A DNA stretch of 64,000 nucleotides from Flavobacteriaceae bacterium UBA3339 (lineage in GTDB: Bacteria > Bacteroidota > Bacteroidia > Flavobacteriales > Flavobacteriaceae). Positions 1 to 8,292 of the stretch are shown piece after piece. Position numbers and translations under genes: made by a program. Below the pieces are notes generated by a model, which ran no database searches, was not told the DNA's origin, and saw only the letters and a list, made by a program, of their open reading frames with translations. Each line of letters begins with the position of its first letter. Position 1 is the stretch's first letter. The stretch lies in contig DERN01000003.1 in NCBI GenBank assembly GCA_002360925.1, forward strand, positions 71,175 through 135,174. Reading direction: 5' to 3'.

Positions 1-8
1 TTATTTAG

Positions 9-713
9 TTAATTCTTTAATACTGAAGAATCTAAATTCTTTAAAACTTTCATATTTGAAGAAGACTTTGCCGATTGTGGTGTATACCATTGAGTCAGTG
101 ACATACCTGACGCTCCATTAAAATTAAATTTAGTATCGTCTACAGAGTTATTACCATTATAATCAACTTCTAAAGAAGATTCTCCTAAATTAAAAACATT
201 AAAGTTAACCTCAACTTTTCCAAAAGCATATTTTGTATCAGAAATTGCTTTCCCGTCTTTAATCACAGTTATTCTGTAAGGAAAGACATTTTCTGTCTGA
301 TTAGGCAATTGCAATCCGTATGTCCCTGCTGTAGAACCTTCCTTAGCCTCAACATCAAAATACACTTGTAATTCATATTCAGGTTTTTGATCACCATTTT
401 TTAACCATGCAGCCGCCACCCATTCAGTTACAACATACTCTTCACCCCCTTCTTCATAAGCAGTTTTTATAACACTCAACTTTTTATCTGCCGTACTTTG
501 AATTAAGAAAGTATTACTATCTAATTCTAAAGTTTCTCCATTAACCTTAACGAAATTCTTAATTCCTCCTGGATTTTCTCCTCCTGGATTTTCTCCTCCT
601 GGATTTTCTCCTCCTGGATTAGTTGTTGAATCATCACTTCCACAAGAGGTCATCGTTAAAGAACCCACAGCAACAAAAGCAATTGTTGCTAACGATAAAA
701 ACACTTTTTTCAT
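9..713 (-). CDS. Putative lipoprotein with ENPGG repeats, unknown function
   Basis: A 234-residue protein that begins with a lipoprotein signal peptide: MKK, a hydrophobic stretch, then the lipobox MTSC with the lipidated Cys near residue 24. It is therefore probably anchored in a membrane facing the periplasm or cell surface. After the Cys comes a short flexible linker built of ENPGG repeats (residues about 33-50). The remaining ~180 residues look like a beta-rich globular domain, and I recognise no family. The gene is transcribed away from the divergent phenylalanine hydroxylase gene, and its stop codon lies nine bases from the window edge. The linker repeat could vary in copy number between strains. 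The lipoprotein call is firm; the function is unknown. Confidence 0.8.
   Translation of the reverse strand: MKKVFLSLATIAFVAVGSLTMTSCGSDDSTTNPGGENPGGENPGGENPGGIKNFVKVNGETLELDSNTFLIQSTADKKLSVIKTAYEEGGEEYVVTEWVAAAWLKNGDQKPEYELQVYFDVEAKEGSTAGTYGLQLPNQTENVFPYRITVIKDGKAISDTKYAFGKVEVNFNVFNLGESSLEVDYNGNNSVDDTKFNFNGASGMSLTQWYTPQSAKSSSNMKVLKNLDSSVLKN
565..620. repeat. 15-bp tandem repeat encoding ENPGG
   Basis: Three identical 15-bp units (571-585, 586-600, 601-615) are flanked by partial copies on both sides, inside the lipoprotein gene. The unit length is a multiple of three, so copy-number change would lengthen or shorten the linker without breaking the frame. Confidence 0.85.
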
Positions 714-911
714 AATAGATTTATATTATTTTATTGTTAATTTATAATGGCTAATTTAGGAATTAATTTTTATAAAACAATAGTTTTGAAAAAAAATATG
801 AATTTTATAAAATCATGTATGTTCATATTTTCACTTTTATTTTCACATAAAAGTTATATTTTTGGAGGTATATAAAACGAAACCGAAATATATACCTTAA
901 TATATAATATC

Positions 912-2645
912 ATGAATGAATCTTTTGAAAGCAATCCGTTGATTGATCGTTTACCAAAGCATTTAAAACAATTTATTAAGCCTCAAAATTACGATGATTA
1001 CACTCCTATTAACCAAGCTGTCTGGCGATATGTAATGCGTAAGAACGTTGATTATCTTTCAAAAGTTGCTCATTCATCTTATATGGAAGGTTTGAAAAAA
1101 ACCGGGATTTCTATCGAAAACATCCCAAGTATGTACGGTATGAATCGTATTTTACGAGAAATTGGTTGGGCTGCAGTTGCAGTTGATGGTTTTATTCCGC
1201 CTAATGCTTTTATGGAATTCCAAGCGTATAATGTATTGGTTATTGCTTCCGATATTCGGCAATTAGAAAATATTGAATATACACCTGCTCCAGACATTAT
1301 TCACGAAGGCGCTGGTCACGCTCCTATTATTGCAAATCCTGAATATGCCGAATATTTAAGGCGTTTTGGAGAAATTGGTTGTAAAGCAATTTCTTCCGCT
1401 CATGACTATGAAATTTACGAAGCAATTCGCGAATTATCTATTTTAGAAGAAGCTGAAGGAACATCAGAAGAAGAATTAAAACGCATTCGAACAAAAGTTG
1501 ATGAACTTCAAGCAAAAACAACCGAACCTTCAGAAATGGCATTAATTCGAAATCTACATTGGTGGACAGTTGAATACGGTTTAATCGGAACAATTGAAAA
1601 TCCTAAAATTTACGGCGCTGGTTTATTATCTTCTATTGGCGAAAGCGAATGGTGTATGACCGATAAAGTTGTTAAGCTTCCTTATAGCATAGACGCTGCT
1701 TACCAAGGATTCGATATTACAAAACCGCAACCTCAATTATATGTTACGCAAGATTTTGCTCAATTAAGTATGGTTTTGGAAGAGTTTGCAAATAAAATGG
1801 CGTTGAGAACCGGAGGTTTAAGTGGTGTTAAAAAATTGATTAATTCAAAAGCTTTAGGAACGATCGAACTTTCTACCGGATTACAAATTTCGGGTGTTTT
1901 TACTAATGTAATCGAAAACAACGGGAAACCAGTTTATATTCAATCTACAGGAAAAACAGCTTTATCTTATCGCGAAAAAGAATTGGTCAACCACGGAACA
2001 TCTTATCATTCTGAAGGTTTCGGGAGTCCAATCGGTCGATTAAAAAACATCAATCTTGCGATTGAGGATATGAGCCCGCGCGATTTACAAGCTTATGATA
2101 TTTATGAAGGAAAACATATTGAATTAGAATTTGAAGGCGATATTAAAGTTTCGGGTGAAATCATTACCGGCTCAAGAAATCTTCAAGGCGAAATCATTTT
2201 AATTTCTTTTAAAAACTGTACTGTAACACATAACGATCAGGTTCTGTTTCAACCAGAATGGGGAACTTTCGATATGGCTGTTGGAAAAAAAGTAGTTTCG
2301 GCTTTTTCGGGTCCGGCAGACATAAACAGTTTCGATATGATCACGCACGTTCCTTCAACCAAAACAATTAAATCTAAAAAGTCGGACAAACGTGAAGCTC
2401 TTGAAAAATTATATGCAAAAGTAAGATCGTATCGCGAGAATGAACCAGAAGAAGATTTAGATCTTATTTTAAAAGACTTAATTAAAAATCATCCTCAAGA
2501 TTGGCTTTTATCTTTAGAAATAGTCGAAATAGCAAAACAAAATAATTTACCTATATATAATGAAGCTTTAGAACATTTGTTAAATGTAAAAGAACAACGA
2601 CCAGAGGTTTCTCATTTAATTGCAAACGGACTTAATTTATTATAA
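912..2645 (+). CDS. Aromatic amino acid hydroxylase (phenylalanine 4-monooxygenase type)
   Basis: A 577-residue member of the tetrahydropterin-dependent aromatic amino acid hydroxylases, which use non-heme iron, O2 and a pterin; phenylalanine to tyrosine is the likely reaction. The iron ligands are visible: HEGAGH gives H131 and H136, and WWTVEYGL gives E221, matching the 2-His-1-Glu triad. Proteobacterial PhhA is only about 260-300 residues. This is the long form found in Bacteroidota, with an extra C-terminal half (residues about 300-577) that has no function I can name. The start ATG at 912 gives a soluble protein with no signal peptide. The gene stands alone between the divergent lipoprotein gene and a downstream hairpin. 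Substrate preference (Phe versus Trp or Tyr) cannot be read from the sequence. Confidence 0.85.
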   Translation: MNESFESNPLIDRLPKHLKQFIKPQNYDDYTPINQAVWRYVMRKNVDYLSKVAHSSYMEGLKKTGISIENIPSMYGMNRILREIGWAAVAVDGFIPPNAFMEFQAYNVLVIASDIRQLENIEYTPAPDIIHEGAGHAPIIANPEYAEYLRRFGEIGCKAISSAHDYEIYEAIRELSILEEAEGTSEEELKRIRTKVDELQAKTTEPSEMALIRNLHWWTVEYGLIGTIENPKIYGAGLLSSIGESEWCMTDKVVKLPYSIDAAYQGFDITKPQPQLYVTQDFAQLSMVLEEFANKMALRTGGLSGVKKLINSKALGTIELSTGLQISGVFTNVIENNGKPVYIQSTGKTALSYREKELVNHGTSYHSEGFGSPIGRLKNINLAIEDMSPRDLQAYDIYEGKHIELEFEGDIKVSGEIITGSRNLQGEIILISFKNCTVTHNDQVLFQPEWGTFDMAVGKKVVSAFSGPADINSFDMITHVPSTKTIKSKKSDKREALEKLYAKVRSYRENEPEEDLDLILKDLIKNHPQDWLLSLEIVEIAKQNNLPIYNEALEHLLNVKEQRPEVSHLIANGLNLL

Positions 2646-2654
2646 TATTTTTTT

Positions 2655-2686
2655 AAAAAACGGACTTTCAAAAGAAGCCCGTTTTT
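2655..2686 (+). terminator. Intrinsic terminator after aromatic hydroxylase
   Basis: Imperfect hairpin: AAAACGG pairs with CCGTTTT, with a short inner stem. It is followed by a T-run and starts about 10 bases after the stop codon. Confidence 0.6.
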
Positions 2687-2739
2687 GCATTTTAACATAT
2701 TATTACCAAATATTGGTTTAAATATCCGATAAAACTGTC

Positions 2740-2747
2740 TATTTTTA
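2740..2747 (+). promoter_or_regulatory. -7 promoter element (TATTTTTA) of M16 peptidase gene
   Basis: One mismatch to the Bacteroidota -7 box TAnnTTTG. It lies 21 bases before the ATG at 2769, which rules out the upstream in-frame TTG at 2748 because that codon directly abuts the box. Confidence 0.45.
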
Positions 2748-2768
2748 TTGAAATTCAAAAATATCACA

Positions 2769-5582
2769 ATGAACTTCAAAAAAATTACATTAGCATTGCT
2801 TATTTTGCCTGCTTCTTTGTGGGCACAAGTAGCAGATCTGAGTCAGAAAGTTCCGAATGATCCGGATGTTCGTATCGGAAAGCTAGAAAACGGTTTAACT
2901 TACTACATTCGCAAAAACGGAAAACCTGAAAAGAAGGTAGATTTACGAATGGTTTTAAATGCCGGTTCTATTTTAGAAACCGATAAACAAGTTGGTTTAG
3001 CTCACTTTATGGAACATATGGTTTTTAACGGAACTAAAAGTTTCCCAAAAAACGCATTAATCGATTATTTACAAAGCATCGGAGTTAAATTTGGTCAACA
3101 TTTAAACGCTTATACAAGTTTTGACGAAACGGTTTACTTCCTTCCAATTCCTTCCGATGATCCTGTTAAATTAGATAAAGGCTTCCAAATTCTAGAAGAT
3201 TGGGCTTTTAATGCCAACTTAGAAGGAAAAGATATCGATGACGAACGCGGAGTTGTTATTGAAGAATATCGTACACGTTTAGGCGCTAGCAATAGAATGA
3301 TGAGAGAGTATTTACCTAAAATGCTTCATAATTCGCACTACGCAAATCGTTTACCAATCGGAACTAAAGAAAATTTAGAAACATTTAAACACGAAGAAAT
3401 CCGTCAGTTTTACAAAGATTGGTATCGTCCAAATTTAATGGCAGTTATTGTTGTTGGAGATATTGATGTAAATCAGATGGAAACTAAGATTAAAGAGCAT
3501 TTCGGGAAATATAAAAATCCTGCAAATCCAAAAGAACGCAAATCATTCGATATTCCAAATCACAAAGAAACATTTGTTTCAATTAGTACGGATAAAGAAG
3601 CAACTTCTTCAAATGTTCGAATCTATTACAAAGATCTTGAAAACAGCAAACCTTCTACAACCGTTGGTGATTACAAAAATGATTTAATCGACAATCTATT
3701 TTCTTCTATGCTAAATAAACGTTTAGAAGAATACACAAACGATGCAAATCCGCCATTCATGTACGGTTTCAGTTATCATGGAAGCATGATGGGACGTGGA
3801 AAAGAAGCATTCCAATCTTTTGCAGGAACAGCTGAAGACAAACAATTGGAAGCGATTAAAGTATTAGCAATCGAAAACGAACGCGCTCGTAAATTCGGTT
3901 TTACTCAATCTGAATTAGATCGAGCTAAAAACGAAACATTGGCTTATTACGAAAAAGCGTTTAACGATAAAGACAAAAACAATTCGTCTGCTTATTTAGG
4001 AAGATATCAAGAGAACTTTTTAACAGGCGAAGGAATTCCTTCAATTGATTACGAATACAAATTAGTAAAAGATTTTATGCCTTCGATTACATTAAACGAT
4101 GTAAATAAGGTAATTCATTCTTATATTAAAGATGAGAATCGTGTAATTGTTTTAACAGGTCCTGAAAAAGATGGTTTGAAAAAACCAACTGAAAAAGAAG
4201 TTTTAGCAGCCTTAGATGTTTCTAAAATTGAAATTACTCCTTATGAAGACGCTGCTGTTGCCGAATCTTTAATTCGAAACGAAATTAAACCAGGAAAAGT
4301 AGTTAAAACCACTAAAAACGATAAATTAGGAACAACAACATTAGAACTTTCGAACGGAGCTAAAGTTACCTACAAAAAAACAGATTTTAAAAACGACGAA
4401 ATTTTGTTTGGAGCAAGAAGTTTTGGTGGATCAAACTTAACCGACACTAAAACCTACAAATCTACGTATTTAGCAGACGGAGCTATAACTCAAGCTGGAA
4501 TTTCAGGAATGGATCAAAATGCGTTATCAAAATTCAATACCGGTAAAATCTATCGTGTTTCTCCTTTTGTTGGAGGAATTACAGAAGGTTTTTCAGGAAT
4601 GGCGACTCCAAAAGATTTAGAATATTTATTCCAATCTGTTTATGCTTATTTCACTGATTTAAATTATGATGAAAAGGCTTACGAATCAGAGAAAAACAAA
4701 ATGCAATCGTATTTCGCTAATATGATGTCGCAACCTGAAATGTTCTTTCAAAAAGAAGTTTCTGATTTCACTTACGGACACAACGAGCGTTATACTTCGT
4801 TCCCTCCAACAGATAAAGATTGGGAAAGCACAAATTACAAAAAGGCTTACGAATTATTTAAAGAGCGTTTCGCTGATGCAAGCGATTTCGAGTTTTTCTT
4901 TGTAGGAAACATTACAGATGAGCAAGTTAAAACGCTTTCTGAAAAATATTTAGCTTCATTACCTGCTTTAAACAGAAAAGAATCATTTAAAGATTCTGGT
5001 TCTCGCGCTAAAGCTGGAGTTCACAAAAAAGAAGTTTTCAAAGGAAATGATGACAAAGCAACTGTAAGAATTTCTTATACAGGCGAAACAACATACTCTG
5101 CAAAAGAAAACTTGGCAATGGAAGCTTTAGGAGAGATCTTAACAATTAAATTGATTGAAGAACTTCGTGAAAAAGAAGGTGGAGTATACGGAGCAAGTGC
5201 TTACGGAAGCTTAAACAAACTTCCTTACGGTTCGTACAGCTTTATGGTTGGATTCCCAACTAATCCGGCAAGTGCTGATAAATTGATTGAAATGACGTTA
5301 CAAGAAATCGAAAAGATTCAGAAAAACGGACCTGAAGCTAAAGATTTAGAGAAATTTAAAGAAGGTGAAATGACCGATTACACAAAGTCTTTAAAAGAAA
5401 ACAGTTATTGGTTAAATGTAATGATTAAAGCATTCAACAATCAAGAAGATCCTAATAAAGCATTAGATTTCGAAAATAATTTAAAAGCTTTAACAACTAA
5501 AGATGTTCAAGATGTAGCTAATAAATATTTAAATAAAAATAGAATTATTTCGGTTTTAAAACCCGAAACAGCTAAAAAATAA
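2769..5582 (+). CDS. M16 family zinc metallopeptidase (insulinase-like)
   Basis: A 937-residue secreted peptidase. From ATG 2769 the protein has a clear signal peptide (MNFKK, hydrophobic core, cleavage after LWAQ). The inverted zinc motif HFMEH (residues 79-83) marks an active M16 N-terminal domain. The downstream glutamate ligand is expected in the DDERGVVIEEYRTR segment. Two tandem M16 halves follow: residues about 40-250 (catalytic) with the next inactive-type domain, and a second pair from about 520 to 930, as in pitrilysin/PqqL-like single-chain enzymes. It probably degrades peptides in the periplasm. An in-frame TTG at 2748 would add seven residues but overlaps the promoter. The gene is monocistronic and ends at a bidirectional terminator. 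Confidence 0.9.
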   Translation: MNFKKITLALLILPASLWAQVADLSQKVPNDPDVRIGKLENGLTYYIRKNGKPEKKVDLRMVLNAGSILETDKQVGLAHFMEHMVFNGTKSFPKNALIDYLQSIGVKFGQHLNAYTSFDETVYFLPIPSDDPVKLDKGFQILEDWAFNANLEGKDIDDERGVVIEEYRTRLGASNRMMREYLPKMLHNSHYANRLPIGTKENLETFKHEEIRQFYKDWYRPNLMAVIVVGDIDVNQMETKIKEHFGKYKNPANPKERKSFDIPNHKETFVSISTDKEATSSNVRIYYKDLENSKPSTTVGDYKNDLIDNLFSSMLNKRLEEYTNDANPPFMYGFSYHGSMMGRGKEAFQSFAGTAEDKQLEAIKVLAIENERARKFGFTQSELDRAKNETLAYYEKAFNDKDKNNSSAYLGRYQENFLTGEGIPSIDYEYKLVKDFMPSITLNDVNKVIHSYIKDENRVIVLTGPEKDGLKKPTEKEVLAALDVSKIEITPYEDAAVAESLIRNEIKPGKVVKTTKNDKLGTTTLELSNGAKVTYKKTDFKNDEILFGARSFGGSNLTDTKTYKSTYLADGAITQAGISGMDQNALSKFNTGKIYRVSPFVGGITEGFSGMATPKDLEYLFQSVYAYFTDLNYDEKAYESEKNKMQSYFANMMSQPEMFFQKEVSDFTYGHNERYTSFPPTDKDWESTNYKKAYELFKERFADASDFEFFFVGNITDEQVKTLSEKYLASLPALNRKESFKDSGSRAKAGVHKKEVFKGNDDKATVRISYTGETTYSAKENLAMEALGEILTIKLIEELREKEGGVYGASAYGSLNKLPYGSYSFMVGFPTNPASADKLIEMTLQEIEKIQKNGPEAKDLEKFKEGEMTDYTKSLKENSYWLNVMIKAFNNQEDPNKALDFENNLKALTTKDVQDVANKYLNKNRIISVLKPETAKK

Positions 5583-5593
5583 TGAACAAAAAG

Positions 5594-5629
5594 AAACCTC
5601 CGATTAAAATTCCAATCGGAGGTTTTTAT
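5594..5629. terminator. Bidirectional terminator
   Basis: A perfect 12-bp stem (5594-5605 with 5614-5625) with T-rich flanks on both strands separates the convergent M16 peptidase and methyltransferase genes. The methyltransferase stop codon abuts it. Confidence 0.8.
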
Positions 5630-6393
5630 TTGTAACAAACCGGAATAATTTCTCCTTTTGCTAAACAGTATCGTTTTATTTCCTGATCTGATAAGTGATT
5701 TGTATAATCAACCTCATCTACTTTAAAGCCTATACTTCGCAACTTATCAAAATAATCTCTTCCATAAATTCTAACATGATCGTATTGTCCAAATATTTTA
5801 GCACGTTCTTTTTTATCTTTTATAGAATCATCTTCAAAGGTTTTGGCTCTATTTAAATCTTGTGGAATTTGTAAAATTGCCATTCCTTCAGGTTTTAAAA
5901 TTCGATACAATTCTTTCATTGCTTTTGTATCATCCGGAATATGCTCTAATACATGATTACATAAAATAACATCGTATGAATTATCTTTAAATGGAAGATT
6001 ACAAATATCCGCTTTAACATCGGCTAAAGGCGAATTTAAATCTGTAGTTGTGTAATTTAAATTCGGTTGCTTTCTAAATTTTTTATAAAATGCCTGTTCG
6101 GGTGCAAAGTGTAAAACCTTTATTGACTTTGTAAAAAAATCAGTTTCATTTTTTAAGTACAACCACAATAATCGATGACGTTCTAAGGAAAGAGTACTTG
6201 GAGAAAGAACATTACTTCTTTGAGTTCCGTAACCATAAGGCAAAAACATTTTGAAGGATTTTCCGTCGATAGGATCTGTAAATATATTTCCTTTTAATGC
6301 AAAAGCTAAAACAGGTCTAATAAAATAACTCGCCCTAATTAGAATAGGACGAGGTATTGTATTCAATATCGTTTTAAATGCTTTTTTTATCAT
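5626..6393 (-). CDS. Class I SAM-dependent methyltransferase
   Basis: A 255-residue protein with a Methyltransf_11-type core: the acidic motif in TTTDLNSPLADVKADI, then LPFKDNSYDVILCNHVLEHI, then LKPEGMAILQIP. These are the SAM-binding and post-core motifs of this fold. The glycine-rich motif I is not canonical; its place is taken by LHFAPEQAF, a form I know from flavobacterial homologues. The N-terminal 80 residues are basic and partly hydrophobic, suggesting membrane association. Its ATG overlaps the map stop codon (TAATG), so the two are translationally coupled. The substrate is unknown; a lipid or glycan is possible but not shown. Confidence 0.8.
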   Translation of the reverse strand: MIKKAFKTILNTIPRPILIRASYFIRPVLAFALKGNIFTDPIDGKSFKMFLPYGYGTQRSNVLSPSTLSLERHRLLWLYLKNETDFFTKSIKVLHFAPEQAFYKKFRKQPNLNYTTTDLNSPLADVKADICNLPFKDNSYDVILCNHVLEHIPDDTKAMKELYRILKPEGMAILQIPQDLNRAKTFEDDSIKDKKERAKIFGQYDHVRIYGRDYFDKLRSIGFKVDEVDYTNHLSDQEIKRYCLAKGEIIPVCYK

Positions 6394-7211
6394 TAGATAA
6401 CCAATGGTTGTTTACGAAATTCGTCTTCTTCGTTTGATTGAATTCCTAATGCTTTATAAATATAAGCAAATGTAGATAACAACTCAGGTTTTCCATCAAC
6501 CAAGGCAACATCATGTTCAAAATGTGCCGAAGGTTTTCCGTCGCGAGTTACGATGGTCCATCCGTCTTTTAATTGTTTAATGTTTTTCGTTCCCATATTT
6601 ACCATAGGTTCAATTGCAACTGTCATCCCTTCGACAAACAACTTACCACGACCTTTTTTACCATAATTAGGCATTTCAGGAGCTTCGTGCATCTTCTTTC
6701 CAATTCCGTGGCCTACTAACTCTCGAACCACAGAATATCCATTTAATTCGGCATATTTTTGAATAGCTGAACCTACATCTTCTACTCTATTTCCTGCTTT
6801 AAACTCACGAATACCAACATATAAAGACTCTTTTGTAACTTGAAGAAGCTTTTTAGTTTCGGGTACAACATCGCCGACTTCAAAAGTATAACAATGATCG
6901 CCATAATATTGATTTACAATTGCGCCTAAATCACACGAAACTATATCTCCATCTTCTAAAGGACGATTTGTAGGAAGCCCATGAACGATTTGCTCATTCA
7001 CTGAAGTAAGCAAGGTTGCAGGACAACCGTAAAGTCCTAAAAAGCCAGGAACTCCGCCATGATCTCTAATATATTGTTCGGCTAATTTATCTAACTGAAG
7101 CGTAGTAATACCGGGTTTAATCTCGGTTGCTAACATTCCTAAAGTTTTAGAAACCAATAACGCAGCTTCGCGCATTATTTCGATTTCTTCTCTTGTTTTT
7201 ACTACAATCAT
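6393..7211 (-). CDS. map: Methionine aminopeptidase type I
   Basis: A 272-residue cytosolic metalloenzyme that removes the initiator methionine from nascent proteins. All five metal ligands can be placed: Asp in SCDLGA, Asp in YYGDHCYTF, His in VGHGIG, Glu in VAIEPMV and Glu in HFEHDVAL. The substrate-pocket segment TSVNEQIVHGLP is also typical. There is no N-terminal zinc-finger extension. A short C-terminal tail (about 20 residues) extends beyond the E. coli enzyme. It has its own -7 promoter element 21 bases upstream and is followed without a gap by a methyltransferase gene. Confidence 0.95.
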   Translation of the reverse strand: MIVVKTREEIEIMREAALLVSKTLGMLATEIKPGITTLQLDKLAEQYIRDHGGVPGFLGLYGCPATLLTSVNEQIVHGLPTNRPLEDGDIVSCDLGAIVNQYYGDHCYTFEVGDVVPETKKLLQVTKESLYVGIREFKAGNRVEDVGSAIQKYAELNGYSVVRELVGHGIGKKMHEAPEMPNYGKKGRGKLFVEGMTVAIEPMVNMGTKNIKQLKDGWTIVTRDGKPSAHFEHDVALVDGKPELLSTFAYIYKALGIQSNEEDEFRKQPLVI

Positions 7212-7231
7212 TTTACTGTTTTTTTACGATG

Positions 7232-7239
7232 CAAATTTA
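7232..7239 (-). promoter_or_regulatory. -7 promoter element (TAAATTTG) of map
   Basis: A perfect match to TAnnTTTG on the minus strand, 21 bases before the map start codon. I see no clear -33 TTG at 19 bases. Confidence 0.5.
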
Positions 7240-7279
7240 CGTAATTATTTTAAGTCTTCTGTAAGTTAATAAGAAAACA

Positions 7280-7310
7280 AAAAGAGCCTCGTTTTTTGAG
7301 GCTCTTTTAT
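7280..7310 (-). terminator. Terminator of T9SS cargo gene
   Basis: An 11-bp perfect stem (7280-7290 with 7298-7308) with a TTTTTT-type flank. It lies 20 bases past the stop of the gene at 7331-8200 and just upstream of the map promoter. Confidence 0.8.
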
Positions 7311-7330
7311 ACTTAGTAAAACTAATTTAA

Positions 7331-8200
7331 TTATTTTTTGATGAACTTAGAAGTTGCTTTTCCTTCGTTAGTTGTTATATCAATTAAATAAGTACCCGTA
7401 GATAAATCTGAAACATTGATAACAGAAACGTCTTTTTGTACTTTAACTACTTTCCCTGTTAAATCCGAAATTCTGATTTCATTTGCACTTAACCCGTTTT
7501 TAGATGTAATATTTAACACATCTGTTGCTGGATTAGGATAAATTGTAAAGTTTTCTTTAAAGAAGTCTTCTGAAGATGCCGATGAATTTTCAACTAGGTC
7601 AATAGCTATTTTAACATTAGCACCTGTTACACCAAGCGATGCAACTGTTTGAGGAGTATTAACACCACACCCTGTTGCCATAATATACCCTGCAGCTGTT
7701 TCATTTCCTGAAACAGCTCCGATATAATATATTCCACCTTGAACATTATTATTATATATTTCGGCTACAATAATATCTCCCGAAGAAACTGTAACTGGAT
7801 TGGTAAAATTTACCGTTACCAAACTTTCATCATTAGCAGCAGTTAAAGTAGCGTTTGCTGTATCTAATTGTGTAAGTCCAGAAGGATAAGATGCAGGAAA
7901 GGCTCCGTTACTCTTATATAATTTTACTGTAATTGGAAAATCAGGTACAGACGCTGCTAAATCTACAGCAAAAACTCCTAATTTCACAGAAACAATCTTA
8001 GTATTAGAGGTCATTGTATAAGCTCTATAATAACTTGACTCTCTCATACCAACTAATTGCCCCGCTTGATTGTTTAAAGGACAATAGATCGATCCTTCAG
8101 TAGGAATCGCCCCACCTGTTTGTGAGATAACAGTTTGAGCATTTAAATTACCTAGACTTAATAATCCTAAAGCTGCTAATAAATGTAATTTTTTATTCAT
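7331..8200 (-). CDS. Secreted protein with T9SS type A C-terminal sorting domain
   Basis: A 289-residue exported protein. It has a signal peptide (MNKKLHLLAALGLLSLG, cleavage near NAQ) and ends in a type A Por-secretion domain of about 75 residues: FTIYPNPATDVLNI, then IRISDLTGKVV, then LSTGTYLIDI and the basic end SKFIKK. Such domains route proteins through the type IX secretion system to the surface or medium. The middle (residues about 25-205) is beta-rich, has two cysteines and resembles generic adhesin-like domains; I cannot assign an activity. The gene is monocistronic, with its own terminator. Confidence 0.88.
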   Translation of the reverse strand: MNKKLHLLAALGLLSLGNLNAQTVISQTGGAIPTEGSIYCPLNNQAGQLVGMRESSYYRAYTMTSNTKIVSVKLGVFAVDLAASVPDFPITVKLYKSNGAFPASYPSGLTQLDTANATLTAANDESLVTVNFTNPVTVSSGDIIVAEIYNNNVQGGIYYIGAVSGNETAAGYIMATGCGVNTPQTVASLGVTGANVKIAIDLVENSSASSEDFFKENFTIYPNPATDVLNITSKNGLSANEIRISDLTGKVVKVQKDVSVINVSDLSTGTYLIDITTNEGKATSKFIKK

Positions 8201-8292
8201 AATATTTATATTTAGTAATTCATTAATAATGTAGCTAATATAGCTAAAATATTTTAGATTGTTATTATTTTTTAAAATATTTTACCGAAATC

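Noticed and set aside
2748..2768. TTG start for the M16 peptidase
   Set aside because: It directly abuts the -7 promoter box, so it would be outside or at the very end of the transcript; ATG 2769 begins a standard signal peptide.
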